Assembly: GCA_022829145.1 (NCBI GenBank) | Contig: CM040758.1 | Coordinates: forward strand, 13,972,628 to 14,036,627 | Reading direction: 5' to 3' | Length of the DNA: 64,000 nucleotides | Source of the DNA: Albula goreensis | Lineage: Eukaryota > Chordata > Actinopteri > Albuliformes > Albulidae | Position numbers and translations under genes: made by a program | Shown: piece after piece, positions 11,261-24,559 of the stretch | Layout of the letters: the number at the start of each line of letters is the position of its first letter | How positions within the stretch are numbered: the first letter of the stretch is position 1 | Notes under the pieces: model-generated | Database searches by the model: none | Seen by the model: only the letters and a program-made list of their open reading frames with translations | What the model was told of the DNA's origin: nothing

Positions 11261-14200
11261 GGTGGTGATGATGCATACGTGGAGCACCGGGGGGTGGGTG
11301 CGTGTGTGACGTCAGGCTTCCAGCCTCTCTTCATGTGTGATTAGGGGTAAAGGGGGGGGAGAGGAGCATGTCATGATAAGTGCCTGCCAGCAGATGGCGA
11401 CTCCATTCCTTCTGTTTGTTTGGCTCCAGGAAGAGGAGGAGCTAAGGGCAAGTGGGCAAAATTTGTAGCCTATCACATGGCTCACCTCTGGCCTGGGCTT
11501 CAGTGAGATTGTTTCAGGCAGGGTCCTTATTCCATAAATCATCATTGCTCTATTCCTCCTAGTTACAGCAAAACAAGACAGCAAGAGGATGAAAAGCTTG
11601 CATAAATGAGGGATGAGTTTGAATATTTTATCATTTGAATATTTAACCGTGAGATCAGTAATTGATTACTTGGATCGGCACTCAAATGCTTGTTAATTAA
11701 GTAAAAATGAAGAAAAATCCAGAGCTGTATTCTTTCTCATCAATATTCAGGAAGGCGAGACTTAGAACCCTGAATAAAATAACACATAATTCAACTTATA
11801 TTATGAATTTCCCTGGCTGAAAGTGTGTGTGAATGCAGATCTCTTTATGGTGACTCATTATTTATACAGACAAGAACTGGCGTTTTCATCTGGTCGATTG
11901 TTCGAAAGAAATCTTAAGTGCAATAGAATACTTGAAGAGCAAATGAATCAAAGTGCACATATTTAATAGAAATGTACGTATGTGCATCTATAAAATACAG
12001 GATATGCTTTTGCTTTTACCGTGGATAACAGCCTCACAGATGTTGAATATTTGAAGCACAAAAGCTCAAAGATCTGAAATGGCGGAAAAAGCTGCCATAT
12101 CTCCATGGATGCCTTAAGACAATGCTGACAGCTAGCAGAGTAAATGAAATGTAATCGTGCTGCGTGTCAGCTGGCCAAGAGCGTAACAGCGGGGTGCCTG
12201 TGTATGGTCGGGGGCATCACCTCTCCGTAGTCCACATTTGCTTTGAAGCTGTGCCCTCCCGAGAGCCGGCGCTGTATCTGCTTCAATAAGCGCCTCACAG
12301 CCATAAATGGGAAATCGATAACGCTTCATCTTTGGTGTGCTGCTCATTAGGTGGTCAAGTCGGAAACAGGAAAGGGTGTCCAGGAGGGAGCTTGGGTGAG
12401 TGGGGGTGAGCATGTTAGTTTCAGAAGAGTGTCCTTCATATGCAGGTAGGAAAGGTTTTGCGAATTAGGCTTGGTCTAAATCCAGGCGAATGATGAAATT
12501 GGTTGTAATTAGAGCACTTTTTCTGTGAGTTAACCATTAGCGACAGCTCCAGGGCCCCCGTCCCTTTGTTCATTGAAGTCGGGGCGATTGTTCTGAAAAA
12601 AGCCGGGGCGTCTCTGAGGACGTCGCACCACCATGGAGGAACCCTCAGCAGACCCAGAAACAGGGCCCCCGCACACATTTGTGTCCGTGTCTGGACGACC
12701 TTGTGTTCTTCACTCGTCATTACCGCTACATCAGAGGATGCGTTGGACAGCAGGAGGCCGACCCTGTGACCCTCTCCCTTCATCTGTTCTGCAGCCCCTC
12801 TTCAAATGCCATTGACTTTGTTCTTCAATCTCAGAGCTTGGTTGTTTCAAATGCCTGTGGTCTTGCTGACCGCCACACTCCTCACACTTTTTCTGAATAT
12901 GACATGGGAAGGTGCTACCCCAATTCTGCCACCCCCAAGCCCACCCACCATGTTTAAAGTGTGCTTGTTTGCAGCAGCTGCACGTCTCAACTGAACTTTC
13001 CCAAAATTTCTCAGAGGTTGTTTTATGTCTACCCCAGGAACACTCTCTTGTTCCACTCACAGCACTATGATAATCAACATGACTGATAGTGTCATTAGGA
13101 AGTTGTAATCCCAGCATTTACTTAATGAAGGCAGGTTTTGAAGTACAGAATTATCTGTCAGCAGAGCTCAACAAAAGGTATTAAAAAAGTACAATGCTGG
13201 GCATAGTGCTCAGTTTCTTAGAAGTAATGGCGGAATATAACTTTGTTCTGACCATCTTTAGTAGACTCAGTTGATGTATAGAGATCTGCTTTATTCTCAC
13301 TTGCTCTTCAGATCTCAGCTTCATTTAAACGAGACAATTAAGGTAATAAGCAAGGGGGAGCCTCTTGCAGCCTTACAGACCAGTGTGGTCATGTGACACC
13401 CAGAATCCAGTCAGTAAAGGGTATGGAGATATGTAGAGAGGGAGGGATGAGGGGGAAATAGCCAGGTCGTTTGTCTCTCTGTGTGCAGCGAGGGGTGAAA
13501 TTTGCCAGGAGGAAGGATGCACTTGGTCCTCAGCAGGACACCCCGAGCCCCCGGTCTCTGTTCAGGAGCTGATGGAACACGCTGGGTTCATTGAAGCCGC
13601 GGTAACCACCCCACACAGAGCGCCTGGCTCACAGTAAACCCCCCACACACCCACTCCACCCTTCCGCAGGGGCATAAATCTGCATTATCAATCTTGCCAT
13701 GAGGCCTGAACTCACCCCAGTTTGGGACCTGCATCTCTCTACTTCCTCCTGCCTCACTCAGCTCAGCTTATGCAGTCTTTTCACTCATCTTTATGTGTTA
13801 TTCTCATAACAGCAGTGATGTTGTTTGTTGTCATTAGTATGCATCATTGTCATGTGGTATTTAATGTAGAATCTTATCTGTTATCTTTGTAGCTTTACCT
13901 TGTTAGAGCGAGATAACATTTGCTACCTACCATTAGTGTCAATGTCAGCCAGTACCCAGTAATATCACTCATTTGTAATGTACACAGATTTAATTCTGGG
14001 GAAAAAAACAGTTAACAATTGATTCTATACAAAAAATGATCTTTTAAGTCACAGTGAGGAGCTGTGAAACAGCAGGCAAATTCAGGTAACAGTGTCATGG
14101 CAGCCCAGCTTGACCTGTGTCATTGTAGTACACAGGTTGGAAACTGCATTTTGAAATTTCACTGTGCTGTAGGTGGCCTCATTTCAGACAGATCGGCAAA

Positions 14201-16860
14201 TCAGTGGGGTGGAGAATACCCTGGAGTTTCCAGCCTTATCACCTCTTACTGTATCCTAGGACTATGGAAAAAAAAAGTGTGGATGTATGTTTCATTTTAC
14301 ATTTTTCACGTAATTCGATGTTAGAAATGAATGTTAGAAATTTAGTTTGAGAGTTATTGAGAAAAAAATATAAGTAAGGCAATGAACAGATAAAAATACA
14401 ACTAGTGTATCTCCTCCATTTAAATGAATTGGTGAACCCTCTGAACACTGACAGGAAGCTGCTTTTGGGCTTCCTTTCACAGACCGCTGGCTCCCAGATT
14501 AAAGGCCAGCCTGTATAAATGGGGGCCGCTTCTCTGTCTGTCTGATCTGAGCACAGTCCACATAAGCTAGAGCCCTCTGACAGCAGGAGAAACGGGAGGA
14601 TGCCCTGGTCTGTAGGACCGCCGTCTAAAAGAAGTAAGAACGATGCCAGACTGTAATGGGATCAGGCCTCAGACATGGCATTATGGTTTATATTATTTTA
14701 ATTGTCTTTATTGGTCATAATTAAAAATCACCCCCCACTACCATAGATTCACACTTATTTTACAGGGCAAGCTCAAAGTCGAGCATGTCAGATGTTCCCT
14801 AGCATTTGTGGAATGAGATAATAGCATTCTCTGATAGACGGGAGTTTGTTGGCCTGATACAGGAACCTCTCGTGTGCCTCGTGCTGCTTGCCTTGCCAGA
14901 GTTTAGCGTGCTTGGTCCAGCTGCATTTTCAGCCGCTTCTTGCATTAGTCAATTATCTCCCCCCTCACCTGGCCCAGTTTCCACTCTTAGCACCTTCCCT
15001 CTTGCCCATTTGCTAATTAAGATGCTAACGCTCGATGGGGCAGGACCTCTTGGCCCACACAGAATGGGTGTCCCCTGGAGCAGGGTTCAGGTTCCACCCC
15101 CGGGTTTTGCCTTCAGGAGGGCCTTGCCAGCTGTTTGTACCCCCCCCACGCCACCTGCCAGCTGTTCAGGGGTCAGGCAAGTCAGTCTTCTGCTGGGTAA
15201 CCAGAGAATAACTCAGATGAGTAGGTCATTCCTAGGTCCTCCTCTTCCCTCCCCTTGCTGCTGTGAGCTGGTGAGCTGTGAGTCACTGGTGGGAAGCATT
15301 GAGAGGGAGAGAGAGAGAGAGGAGCTGTACAACTTGGAGTCAATGACAGGGGCTCCCAAAAATCCCACCCCACCCTAACCTGGGAAGGCATGAAGACTAC
15401 ATTTCACTGTAGCTGTGCATCTCCTTGGCAGCACAGCAGTGCCATTATTGGCACCGGCAGAGCTCTTTCTTACTCTGGGAGAGAGAAATGCGTAATCTAA
15501 TTTTTGAAAATGAAAACAGGGCTCTGGGTAAACAGTCAGGCCTTTCTAGCTTCCATCAGCTTTTAAGGAAGCTGGTGTGGACTCCTGAAGAGTGTCTGCC
15601 AGTTCATAAACTTGGTATGACGATGTCAGCCTCTCTTGGACAAAAACTGAAGAGTGAATTTATTAAGAAAAGCTCCAAAAAGGAAGTTTGTATCAACCAT
15701 AAGACTTAGGTCATTGACTTGGGACTGAGTCAATATCTATAAACTTTGGATAGTGTTGTTTGCACCTTGCGAATCCATAGGACACCAAAGCCTTTAGGAT
15801 GTGATCAAGTGAATTACACTAGAGATGAAATTGAAATCAGCATCTACCATTCATTTTTAATGTCCAATGCCTTTGCGATGCATGTGAACACCTTCAAAAT
15901 ATTAAAAAGCCAAGTTGTTTACATGACAACATGTTTTGCTCTGAGAAATTTCCTTTCTTTCATCATTCTCTACATCTATTTATATATTTTTTTATATGCA
16001 TGTCTTTTGTTCTATGAAAGCAATCCTCCTCAAGAGGAGATCATCTGTACTCTCACACACCATCCTTAAAGGATAAAGTTTCTTGTAATGTGATGGTAAC
16101 ATGCCAAATTGATGGGACAATGGTCTCTCAAAACATCATTCAGTCAAAAATCAGGACGTGGTCTGTGAGTTCCTTGCAGCAGTCTGATTTGACAGGCACG
16201 ACTCACTTGGAGGGAATGGGAGAGGTAATCATTTCTACAGTGTGTCTGAATGGTGCTTTTCGCAGCCATTGAACTCAGATTTCATTATGAGTAATGGGTC
16301 TGGCAGCGGTGGCATGCTTTTTTTAAACCTGGAGAATCATGTCTTCGCGAAATACTGGCACAAGATGAGGGGACTGACTTTCCCGTCTAAAGTCACCTCG
16401 CCCTCAGTATGGCTCAGATGTGGTCAACATAACCCTCACTCCCGTAATGCACCACTAAAACTGCCCACATAGAAATAGGCCAAAAACAAAGGTTGAGTCA
16501 TCGAGCGAACCTTCAGAACATAATCATCTGCCCACCCAGACCCCTTATTGTTTTAGTTTTTCATCTAAGAGTCTTAAATCAATGGATTTATCTGTTTATT
16601 TATTTTCAGACTTACAGTGTTTCTGTGCATGAAATGCATGAAAATATTTGGATGAACAAGTGGTGTAGCAAGCAGTGCAGTGAAGTGAATCACCGTCTGA
16701 AGTGTACACAAACCGCGCTGTGGTGAGAAGGCAAAGTGAAACAGCCTGTTCTGCTCGCTGAAACGCCACAGACATCAAATGTGTCCCCCCACAGTAACAG
16801 GCCGCAGTGCTGGCTATGTGTTTAATCCTATATGGGTTTTTAAGTACAGCTGGACCCGAT

Positions 16861-17180
16861 GGCGAGGCTCGGGGGAGCTCCTGACCGGTGGCTGGCGCGC
16901 TTGACAGCGTGAGATCTTCGGGGAACCGAATGAGGGGGTCGTGGGTAAAGAGATCCGTGGTCGTGTTGGTTGAGCGGTTCGTTCCTCATTATCGAGTCGG
17001 CGGGCAAAGCGGGGTGAGTGACGGCAAGGCGCGCGGGCGGATCTGTATTAGAACCTGCTGAAGGGTACGGCGTTCCCCAGGGGTCAGGTGCAGGGCTGGG
17101 GACTAATGGATGCGCAGATCCGATTTGTCTAGCTGAGTGAGGAGAGCGATCTCTCAGAGGCGCCCCCAGGCCGTATGGTA
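16861..17180. promoter_or_regulatory. CpG island deep in the ctnna2 intron
   Basis: The stretch 16861-17040 contains 22 CpG dinucleotides, with about seven more to 17172, in otherwise CpG-poor, AT-rich intron. It includes GCGCGC and GGCGCGCGGGCGG runs. It is over 12 kb from the nearest known exon of either gene. CpG clusters of this kind usually mark promoters or unmethylated regulatory elements. It could be an alternative ctnna2 or upstream lrrtm1 promoter, a non-coding RNA promoter, or a GC-rich insertion. Open frames through it have no recognisable protein. Confidence 0.6.
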
Positions 17181-20100
17181 ATTTCTCAGTACCTGACACC
17201 ATGGAGTCTTTTCTGACTTGTGGGGAATAAATAAATATATCAGAGGGAGAAGGGGTCCTAAAGAATGGGCTTTTTTAAAACATTACAGCAGAGCATGCTG
17301 AGGAAGCCCGGGCAGTTTTTTTTGTTTTTTTTTGGTGGCTCATGCATCGTACACTCATGTAAGCGCATTAATGACACTTCATTGTGTTTGGTGCCACGAT
17401 GTACTGTGTCATTGTGGTGTGGGTGATGCCGTCGGGGAAAGCACTGCGCTTGTGTTGGAGAGGGATGTTCCTGAATGAAAATTGGATTTCGTGCTTGTTT
17501 CCAATTTTCCTCAGGGGGGCATTTTCTGTCAACCTCACCTCCAAATCCTGGTGTTGATGGAGCGATCCTTAAAATAGCAGGTTGAATCAAACACGGGGGC
17601 CAGCAGCAGGGGAGAGTGGAGTGTGGTGGTACCACAGACGTCTGTAGCCACTCCAAATGTGTACATTAGCGCCATTCCTTCATAAGCGCCATCTCCTTGG
17701 CGACCTCCTGCCTGCCACCTTAATCCCATGAGCTACCTCACCTGTCATATCCACAGAACATTATTTTGTGTTTGCTTGGTAACTTCTCCCTGGTTGAGAC
17801 CCCCACCATCTCCCCCAACCCTGTTTTTTTCCAGTGCAGTGGATATTTCTTTTATCACATTATTTTCTCCATTTCCTTGCTTACTGAATAAATATGGGTT
17901 TGATCAGATTCAGTCCTCCTTCAGTGTCTTTTTCTGTGACAGAGTGCAGGTACAGCTCTGCAGGGCATATGAAGGTGGGGTCCCAGGTGACACACACCAG
18001 GAGGGCTAGAGCTGTTTTAGGATACTTACTCCAGTTTTTTCTTTCACATAAATGTAATAAAGAAATTAAAGGAAAAAGGTACAGTGAATAACATCAGAAA
18101 GGAAGGAACAATGGGTAGAAAGTATAATGGCAAGAAGCGTGAAAATCCTCCTCAATCCTACATCCCCTGCCCACAAAATGCAGGCAGAGGAGAAACATGA
18201 GATCTATTAAGTTTAGAATGAAGGGGAAGCCAGGATTATCTAGCTCCTCACTTCTAAATAGGTTATTAGTCCCTTTTTTCTCTGCGATTGTCAATATTTA
18301 TGTCTTACAGAAATGATATTTATTAATAGCTTCCAAACCATGTATATACATACAGGCATGAAAAACCTTCATAGAATCTGCTGAGGGATATTCCATATAC
18401 ATGCACATGTTTTGGCAGCTTTTTTTCTCTCTAATATTGAATTGTAAATTGTGCAAAAAATAGCTATAAATAACTAAATAAAACATAACTAGCTCATGTG
18501 AAAATCTTTCAAAGTTGTGCGAAGCATGTGATTATCAACTATTTGTTACAGTTGACAGCTACATTGTTGGCGATCCGTTATTAAAGCTGTAATGTGCTCA
18601 TTTAATTAGAGCTTTCAAAAAATGTGCACCAGTGATTCATAGATTATCTGCTGCCTCTGCCCTCTCTCTAATTCAGTCTGTTTAGGGCATTCTGAGGCCT
18701 GTAGCAGAATGACACACTGCATGCTTATCTGTGGCATATTAGGAGTGAGATAGTGGTGCAAATGACAGCTGTTACTCCTGAGAAATGATTTTAAATACCT
18801 TTCTATTATACTCTACTTCATCTTTGTTCTCAACAAGCACTTTTCTCATTACAAGTAAGCATTGCTGTTTTTATCCGGACAAGAATTCAGTGATCGGCTA
18901 TGCGTAGATTTAGATTTTTATTGATTCTAAATCTTCATTTTGTTTGTTTTATATGAGTGTAAACACTTGATTAAACAGCAACCTGGTTGCTTTTGGGTTT
19001 CCTGTATCACAAGACTAAGAGGTCATTGATAAGTACAACAAGGTGCAATAAGGTGTCAGACAAGTACAACAAGAAGGATGGAAGGGCCATGGATGCATGT
19101 ACTAAATGGGCAGGAGGCCTTAATTTGCAGAGGCAGGCTGCACATGGTGCTGCATTAGGCGTGTCTGATAAGGCCATTCATTTGAACATAAATAGTTATG
19201 GATGTAATTACTGTCCATGTGAAAAGGAAGAGGGGTGGAAGATGGCCAGAACTCAGCTGCAGCTGGGCAGATTTGAGGAGCGATGACGGGGGGGGCTCTC
19301 GGCTGACTTGCTTAAGGGACTCCCCAACTGTATTTCTTCTTTAAATTAAGCCTGCAAAACAGATGGTTCCCCGATTGCCTGTAATTCCCCTTTTTAAGGC
19401 CCGCTGTAAACACTCGAGGGGTCCTTCGCCCGCCTTTCAGTCTCACTCTGAAGTGGCGGAGTTGCTGATTTCCATAAATCTTGCCACTGTGATGGTGTCG
19501 ATGGCCAAGTTTGTTTTACAGCCCGTCTGGGTTGTTCAAGTGCAGATGTGTGTAGTAATTACACCTGCTATGTCTAATTGTACCATCATTTCCTTTGTCA
19601 CTGCTCCATTTACTGTGTTGGTTCTTACCTCAACGAATAGGTAGTGGGGTTTGGCGAGGATCTCTCTTTCTCGTCTCTTAAAAAGGTTACTCTGACATTT
19701 TTTAAATGAAGCTGTTTATAAGCCTGTCTGCTTATCTAGAGAAGAGCGACCCACAGGTATCATTTTCCTTTCTGTGCATGCAGTATATAAAGGTCTACAG
19801 GAAGTTCTGGGTATGGAAAATATGCCTACATGCATTGTGATATCAGTGTGCTCAGCAGATGAATGCATTTCATTCATTTGGTGAAATTGGTTAAAAGTCT
19901 ATTGATTAGTTTTTTGATTCTATATATGTATGTTTTTAAATTAATTTATACGTGTAGAAGTATGCAGAGTACACACCTTTCATGTTGCTTCAAGGTGTAT
20001 TCTCTTATTTTAATGTTTTCAAGAGGAGCTTCCGCTTGTTGCTGATGAACTTGTAACTGGTTCCAAAGATATCTACATTACACACATAGAAATGTAAAAG

Positions 20101-21393
20101 TAACCAAGGTTTGCTTTTCTCCTCAGGGGAGGATAACAACCAAAAGGGCACAACTGCCAAAATGTCAGAGTATCTCTTTAAGCAATATATGCCTCCTTCT
20201 CTGAAGTCACTGAGTTTCCTGATAATTCTCTAGGAAGTGTTACACTGCACATTTGGTAAAACATTTTAAAGCTGTACTCGTCAGTGTTGGCCGTTGGGAA
20301 CCACAGGTTTTGCTAGGTTTTGTTCTCATCTCAAATTCCGTGACCATTCTTCCATTCCCCTAGACTTTGGGCTATTATTTTATTGTTTGCATATAAATGA
20401 CAGTTTCAGTTAAGATCTGCCTATGCCTGTACGTCATTTGGCCGGGTAATTTCACCAGATTATTTACTTTAATATTAGAAAAAATAGATTTTTACTCATT
20501 TATTTCCTCAGTGAAGTGACATCTTACATCTCCCATTTAGATTTATTAGATCACCATTCATTCTAATGTGTTTATTAAATGCTTGTGTTTGTTTTTTGTG
20601 ATTGTTGGTAATTATATTTTTGTTGTGGGTAATTCACATTCACCCAGTTGAGCATGATCTCCTTTGTAAATGCACAAAGACAGACACAAAGACTTTGAAT
20701 GAGGCCATTGTTTGTTCTTGACTTTCCTTTATCAAGCTGTCATGGTTCCCTCTCTTTCTTTCTTGGGAAACACATGAGATAAGACAGTGACAGGAGGCAT
20801 GTCGTAATATAATTAGTGTTTAAATTTTTATGTTGCACAAACAATATGAAAATATTGCATGTTTATTCTGAGAAAAAACATTTAAGTGTAAGTGTATTTT
20901 TGCAATCCTAAAGTGAAAATTCCAACCAACTGAATGTAGAGAGCCAGTGTTATGTCTAAGTGGTGTAGTTGGTCTTCCTCTGAGTAACACTACAGTGCTG
21001 AACATATCTTAATTAGGATCTGGCTCCCCTTTATCTACTGTAAACTTAACATGGTTTTCTTTCTCTAAGCAACTCATTTGCTCCCCCCATTTACTGGGGA
21101 GGAGATTGTGCAGATGGCCCCTATGAAAGCTAAGTGCCAGTGCTGATATCCGGCCCGTGGAATTGTGCTTCACATTCCCTAATTAAATTGACAAGGAGCC
21201 GGAATTGGTATCGTTTAACACATTGATCTTAAGGATAGATTGGATTCTTTCTGAGAACAAAAAAAGCCTTGTTTGTCACCTGACTGTATTCAGGAACTGG
21301 TTTTGCAGACCCATGTTCTCTCCCTTTCTTTTATCTTCTCTCGCTCTTTCATTCTGTCTAATTTCACACAAATTACATATTCAGGAATACACA

Positions 21394-21425
<32 letters not shown>

Positions 21426-21594
21426 GAGAACAAATAATACAGAATAGTGAGTGGTTTTGAGTGTTCCATAATGTTGTGTATATATTTTCTGATATGGTTA
21501 TGTTGCATTTATACTCTTTGAAGGCAAGGGTTATATCTATTGCTACTTAATGGTACTAAGTGAATGTCTTCATTATCAAAGAATTTAATCAAAG
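17181..21594 (+). other. ctnna2 intron, no coding sequence seen
   Basis: AT-rich intron. An (ACAT)n tract lies at 21390-21424. The stretch 18540-18680 has TTAATTAG and other homeodomain-like sites. Nothing else was recognised. Confidence 0.55.
21390..21424. repeat. (ACAT)n microsatellite
   Basis: About nine copies of the ACAT tetranucleotide. Confidence 0.93.
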
Positions 21595-21665
21595 ATGGGT
21601 TTAAATATGGCTTGTGTTTTGGATCTTTTATGGTCTTCTCAATCACCAGATCTTAACCCACTGAC
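21595..21665 (+). mobile_element. Fragment of a Tc1/mariner transposase gene
   Basis: A short + strand reading frame gives LLWSSQSPDLNPL. The W-x-SQSPDLNP motif is the block around the second catalytic Asp of Tc1-type DDE transposases, normally followed by IENLW. The match stops abruptly after NPL and the rest of the transposase is absent, so this is a truncated fossil. It directly abuts a SINE-like segment. Confidence 0.55.
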
Positions 21666-21679
21666 GCAGTACACAGTAA

Positions 21680-21860
21680 CACTGCTGGTTCCAGTCCTGG
21701 AACGCACCTGTAAGTGGTACTGTAGAACTGCAGAAATAACCTGGGAGTTGCAGGTTCAAATCCACTGCTTTGATTTTAAGACCTTAATCTGGTCCCTTGT
21801 GCAAGATGCTCCACTTCAATCACTTCAGTAAGTCTTGCATAAATGGGTGCTACAGTAGGC
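21680..21860 (+). mobile_element. tRNA-derived SINE remnant
   Basis: GGTTCAAATCC at 21751-21761 is a good RNA polymerase III B box. It is followed by CCCTTGTGCAAGATGCTCC and TCACTTCAGTAA. These resemble the CCTTGAGCAAGGCACTT and TTGCTTCAGTAA blocks common in fish tRNA-derived SINEs, and GCATAAATGGGT follows. The A box is not clear, so the copy is degenerate. The left boundary is uncertain. Confidence 0.6.
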
Positions 21861-22888
21861 AGCTTCAGTAAGTTTCCACTGATAAGGCCATCCGAATGCA
21901 TACGTAATGTTGCGTAATGGGATTGCAAGGAGAGGGTGTTTTATTTTACTTTGGGTCAGTAAGTGGTTTGGTAGAGTTGGGAGTCGTCCACACGGGCTGC
22001 ACCGCATCACTGATGCAGAGATGAGCATGATGTAACACTGCAATGTAAGAGTGCCACGCTCTAATAAACAATGTAGTGGGCCGGATTCTCCCGAGTGGCC
22101 AAGGTTTACTCGTTCCATTACCGGTTCCATTTCTCGTCAGGGTGCCGCTCTGATGCAGAGAAGGAGCCGAAGTCACGGAGTAAGAAGGTGTTCCTTGTAC
22201 CATGTAAAGGGAGGGAAAATTCCCAAACGAGTAAAAACAATCAAGCTCTCCCCTGTGGACAGCAAGTCTCTGTAAGCACAAAAGAGTTTTTTTTTTTTTG
22301 AGACTTGCAAAACTAGAATATTGCATTAGGCGATCTCCGTAAATGCTTCCATTGGGCGTTGTTACTCTGCATGTGGGAGAGCCATGTGGTGAAGCAGAGT
22401 CAGTTTTTTGTATGCCGTTTGGCCCTCTGGGAGATTGGTAGCGAGAAGCAAATGAGCTCACTTTCCAGTGGTCATCCTTTCTCTGTGCCTCAGCACAGTA
22501 CAGACACTGAACTAAGGCAAGTGCTGGTAACCCCTCTTGAGCACCCCGAGAGTGACCAGGAGCAGGCTGGGTTTGGCCCAGTGTCTGGAAGAGACCTCTA
22601 CCTGAGGAGACCTGTCACACAGGTGTTCGCTTAAAAATGACTTTTCAAGAGGCAACAGTGGAGTAATGGGATTAATGAATAGCAGTTAGACACAAATTTC
22701 TAGGTAACTAAATGCAATTGTGAAGAAAAGCTAAACTGCAGATTCCAGGTTTGTATGTGAAGGTTAGCTTTTATGGAGTCCAACAGTAAAAGGTACAGCC
22801 AAGCAGACGCCAGCACGAGCATTTCATTTTCATTTTCAGTTTCAGTTTTGCTAAAGATGAGAGTAACCCTGGCTGTTTGGAGCTGATA
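21861..22888 (+). other. ctnna2 intron, no gene seen
   Basis: Unique-looking intron with moderate CpG content near 22060-22180 and a poly-T run near 22288. No exon or known repeat was recognised. Confidence 0.5.
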
Positions 22889-22890
22889 TA

Positions 22891-23446
22891 CATTGGGGTC
22901 CAAATGTCTGAGACCACAATGAACATTTTGTTTTTCAAACTTTTTTAATGTAAACCTGAATATCAAGAGAAAAAAGGATTTTGAAAAATGTAAAACTATG
23001 AAAAGTTATTACATTTAAAATGAAGAAGAAATATTTAAATGATTCTGCACTATTTCTATTATCATATTTAAGCAAATGTTTGACATTGACCATGTTAACT
23101 TATTTGTACAGAAGGTCAGATCCCATCAAACATTTATGGGAGCACTTAAAGGCCAAGAAAGTCTTGGGCAATTGAAGACCATGGGATAACATGGATCATC
23201 AGGTTTTGCACAAAATTGTGGAGTCCATGCCAGCTCCAGGGCACGATGTCAATAAAGGGAGGACACACAGAAAACTAAGACATTCTGGAGATTCATGTAT
23301 ATTGTTCAGATTCAACCTTTCACTCTGAATTTAGCATTTGCTCAGAATCGTAATAGAATTTGTAATGAAAAATGTTGTATTAAAGTATGAAAAAATGCAG
23401 AACAGAAGCACTTCCAGTAGTGGTCTCAGACTTTTGGACCCAACTG
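22891..23446 (+). mobile_element. Internally deleted Tc1-like transposon
   Basis: The 556-bp element has terminal inverted repeats that include GGTCC-AAA-GTCTGAGACCAC and its complement at 23420-23446. Over 31 aligned positions including the TA flanks, 28 match. TA dinucleotides flank both ends (22889-22890 and 23447-23448), the Tc1 target duplication. Inside, at about 23120-23270, decayed frames read DPIKHLWEHLK and, after a frame change, HKIVESMPAPG. These correspond to the C-terminal NPIENLWDHLK and LVDSMPRR blocks of Tc1 transposase. The N-terminal part is missing and stops interrupt the rest, so it is non-autonomous. Confidence 0.8.
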
Positions 23447-23448
23447 TA

Positions 23449-24559
23449 TATCGCTGTAACATACTTGATTGTTAAGAGTACCTTTAGGAGATTTGGATCG
23501 AAGACCAAGCCTGAAATTGCAATATGCCAAAGAGGTCGAGTGTAATCTTAAAATAACAACAAAACTTACGTTTATTGCAAACTGATATTTTACAGATTTC
23601 TCCCTGAAGGCACATAGGAAAGAGCTTGAGACAATACCAGTGGCTGCTACGCAATTGATTAAACCAAGCACACTGAAGTTATTCCTCTTCGGTCAATTTA
23701 GAAAATTAAATGTTGTATAAAAGCGTTGAGAATGTATGAGCCTTAATGAGAAACTCTAAAAAAGAGATTAGAATTTAGTCTTTTATTTTCAGTTGTAAGG
23801 GTGCTTAATTTCCCCCTCCCCCTTTCACCAAGCTGAAATGACACATTAGGGCTCTTCAGGCAGGGTGTGAGTAATGGTGTCACGTCCTCAGATTTGCTAT
23901 GGCTTGAAGGCAGATTCAGTCTCCCTGCTGAACAACCTTGAGCAAAGCAGAGGGGCAGGGCTGCCTTGTGCTCAGCACTGCAGTGTGGGGCCAGTGTGGC
24001 TCAATGTGGCTGTTTAACCCTCTACTGTGACTTGTGCTGCTCTGTCCAACTGTGTTTTGGTGTTAAATATAAATACCCACCCCTGGTATGATGCTAAAAA
24101 ACTTTTGCACCCCAATGGTAGAATGAACTTCTTGTCACAGCAGAAGAACAGCAAAATGTCTGCCCGTCTTCCACTGCAAAATGAAAACACATTTGTGATC
24201 CATCCTGCCCAGAACTCTGAATATTTTATTTGACTTTTACTAGATACACAAACATCTGTACCTACAATTGCCTTGGCACTTTCTTGACCATTTCATATTT
24301 GTAGGTTGATGTGATAGCTGTTTTCATCAGCTGTGGGACTGAAACCTTGGTATGGTCTCTGCCTGGTGTACTACTAGCCTATGGTATTCTTTTTTGTAAG
24401 TGTCTCTGGATGACAGCATCTGCTCTGTTATCCTGAATGTGTCCTGAGCAGCACTGCTCATCCTTTATCATGTCTGACCTGAAAGCTTTGGCAGTGGTTT
24501 CCTAAGTTGTTTCTAGACAGACATCTCTGCTACTTAACTTACTACTCTACTGGCCTGGT
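23449..24559 (+). other. ctnna2 intron, no gene seen
   Basis: AT-rich intron between the Tc1-like element and the tandem array. No exon or repeat family was recognised. Confidence 0.5.

Larger units (their letters stand above)
5361..16840 (+). other. ctnna2 intron, no coding sequence seen
   Basis: This is AT-rich intron. I saw a decayed dispersed-repeat fragment near 6645-6700 and a homeodomain-site-rich stretch near 11040-11260. A few GC-richer patches (12540-12740 and 14850-15380) carry only chance open frames. A GA-rich run lies at 15300-15325. No RNA gene or exon was recognised. Confidence 0.55.

Noticed and set aside
12436-13117. Overlapping open frames on the - strand
   Set aside because: No recognisable protein, no clear exon boundaries, and similar-length frames occur on the opposite strand.
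14806-15378. A 190-codon open frame on the + strand
   Set aside because: It has no ATG at its 5' end (it begins at a TTG), is Pro/Ser/Leu-rich as expected from local GC-rich composition, runs into a GA repeat (ERERERE), and resembles no family.
16840-17202. A 120-codon - strand frame in the CpG island
   Set aside because: GC-rich DNA lacks stop codons by composition. The Pro/Arg/Ser-rich product resembles nothing known, so I kept the CpG island but not a gene.
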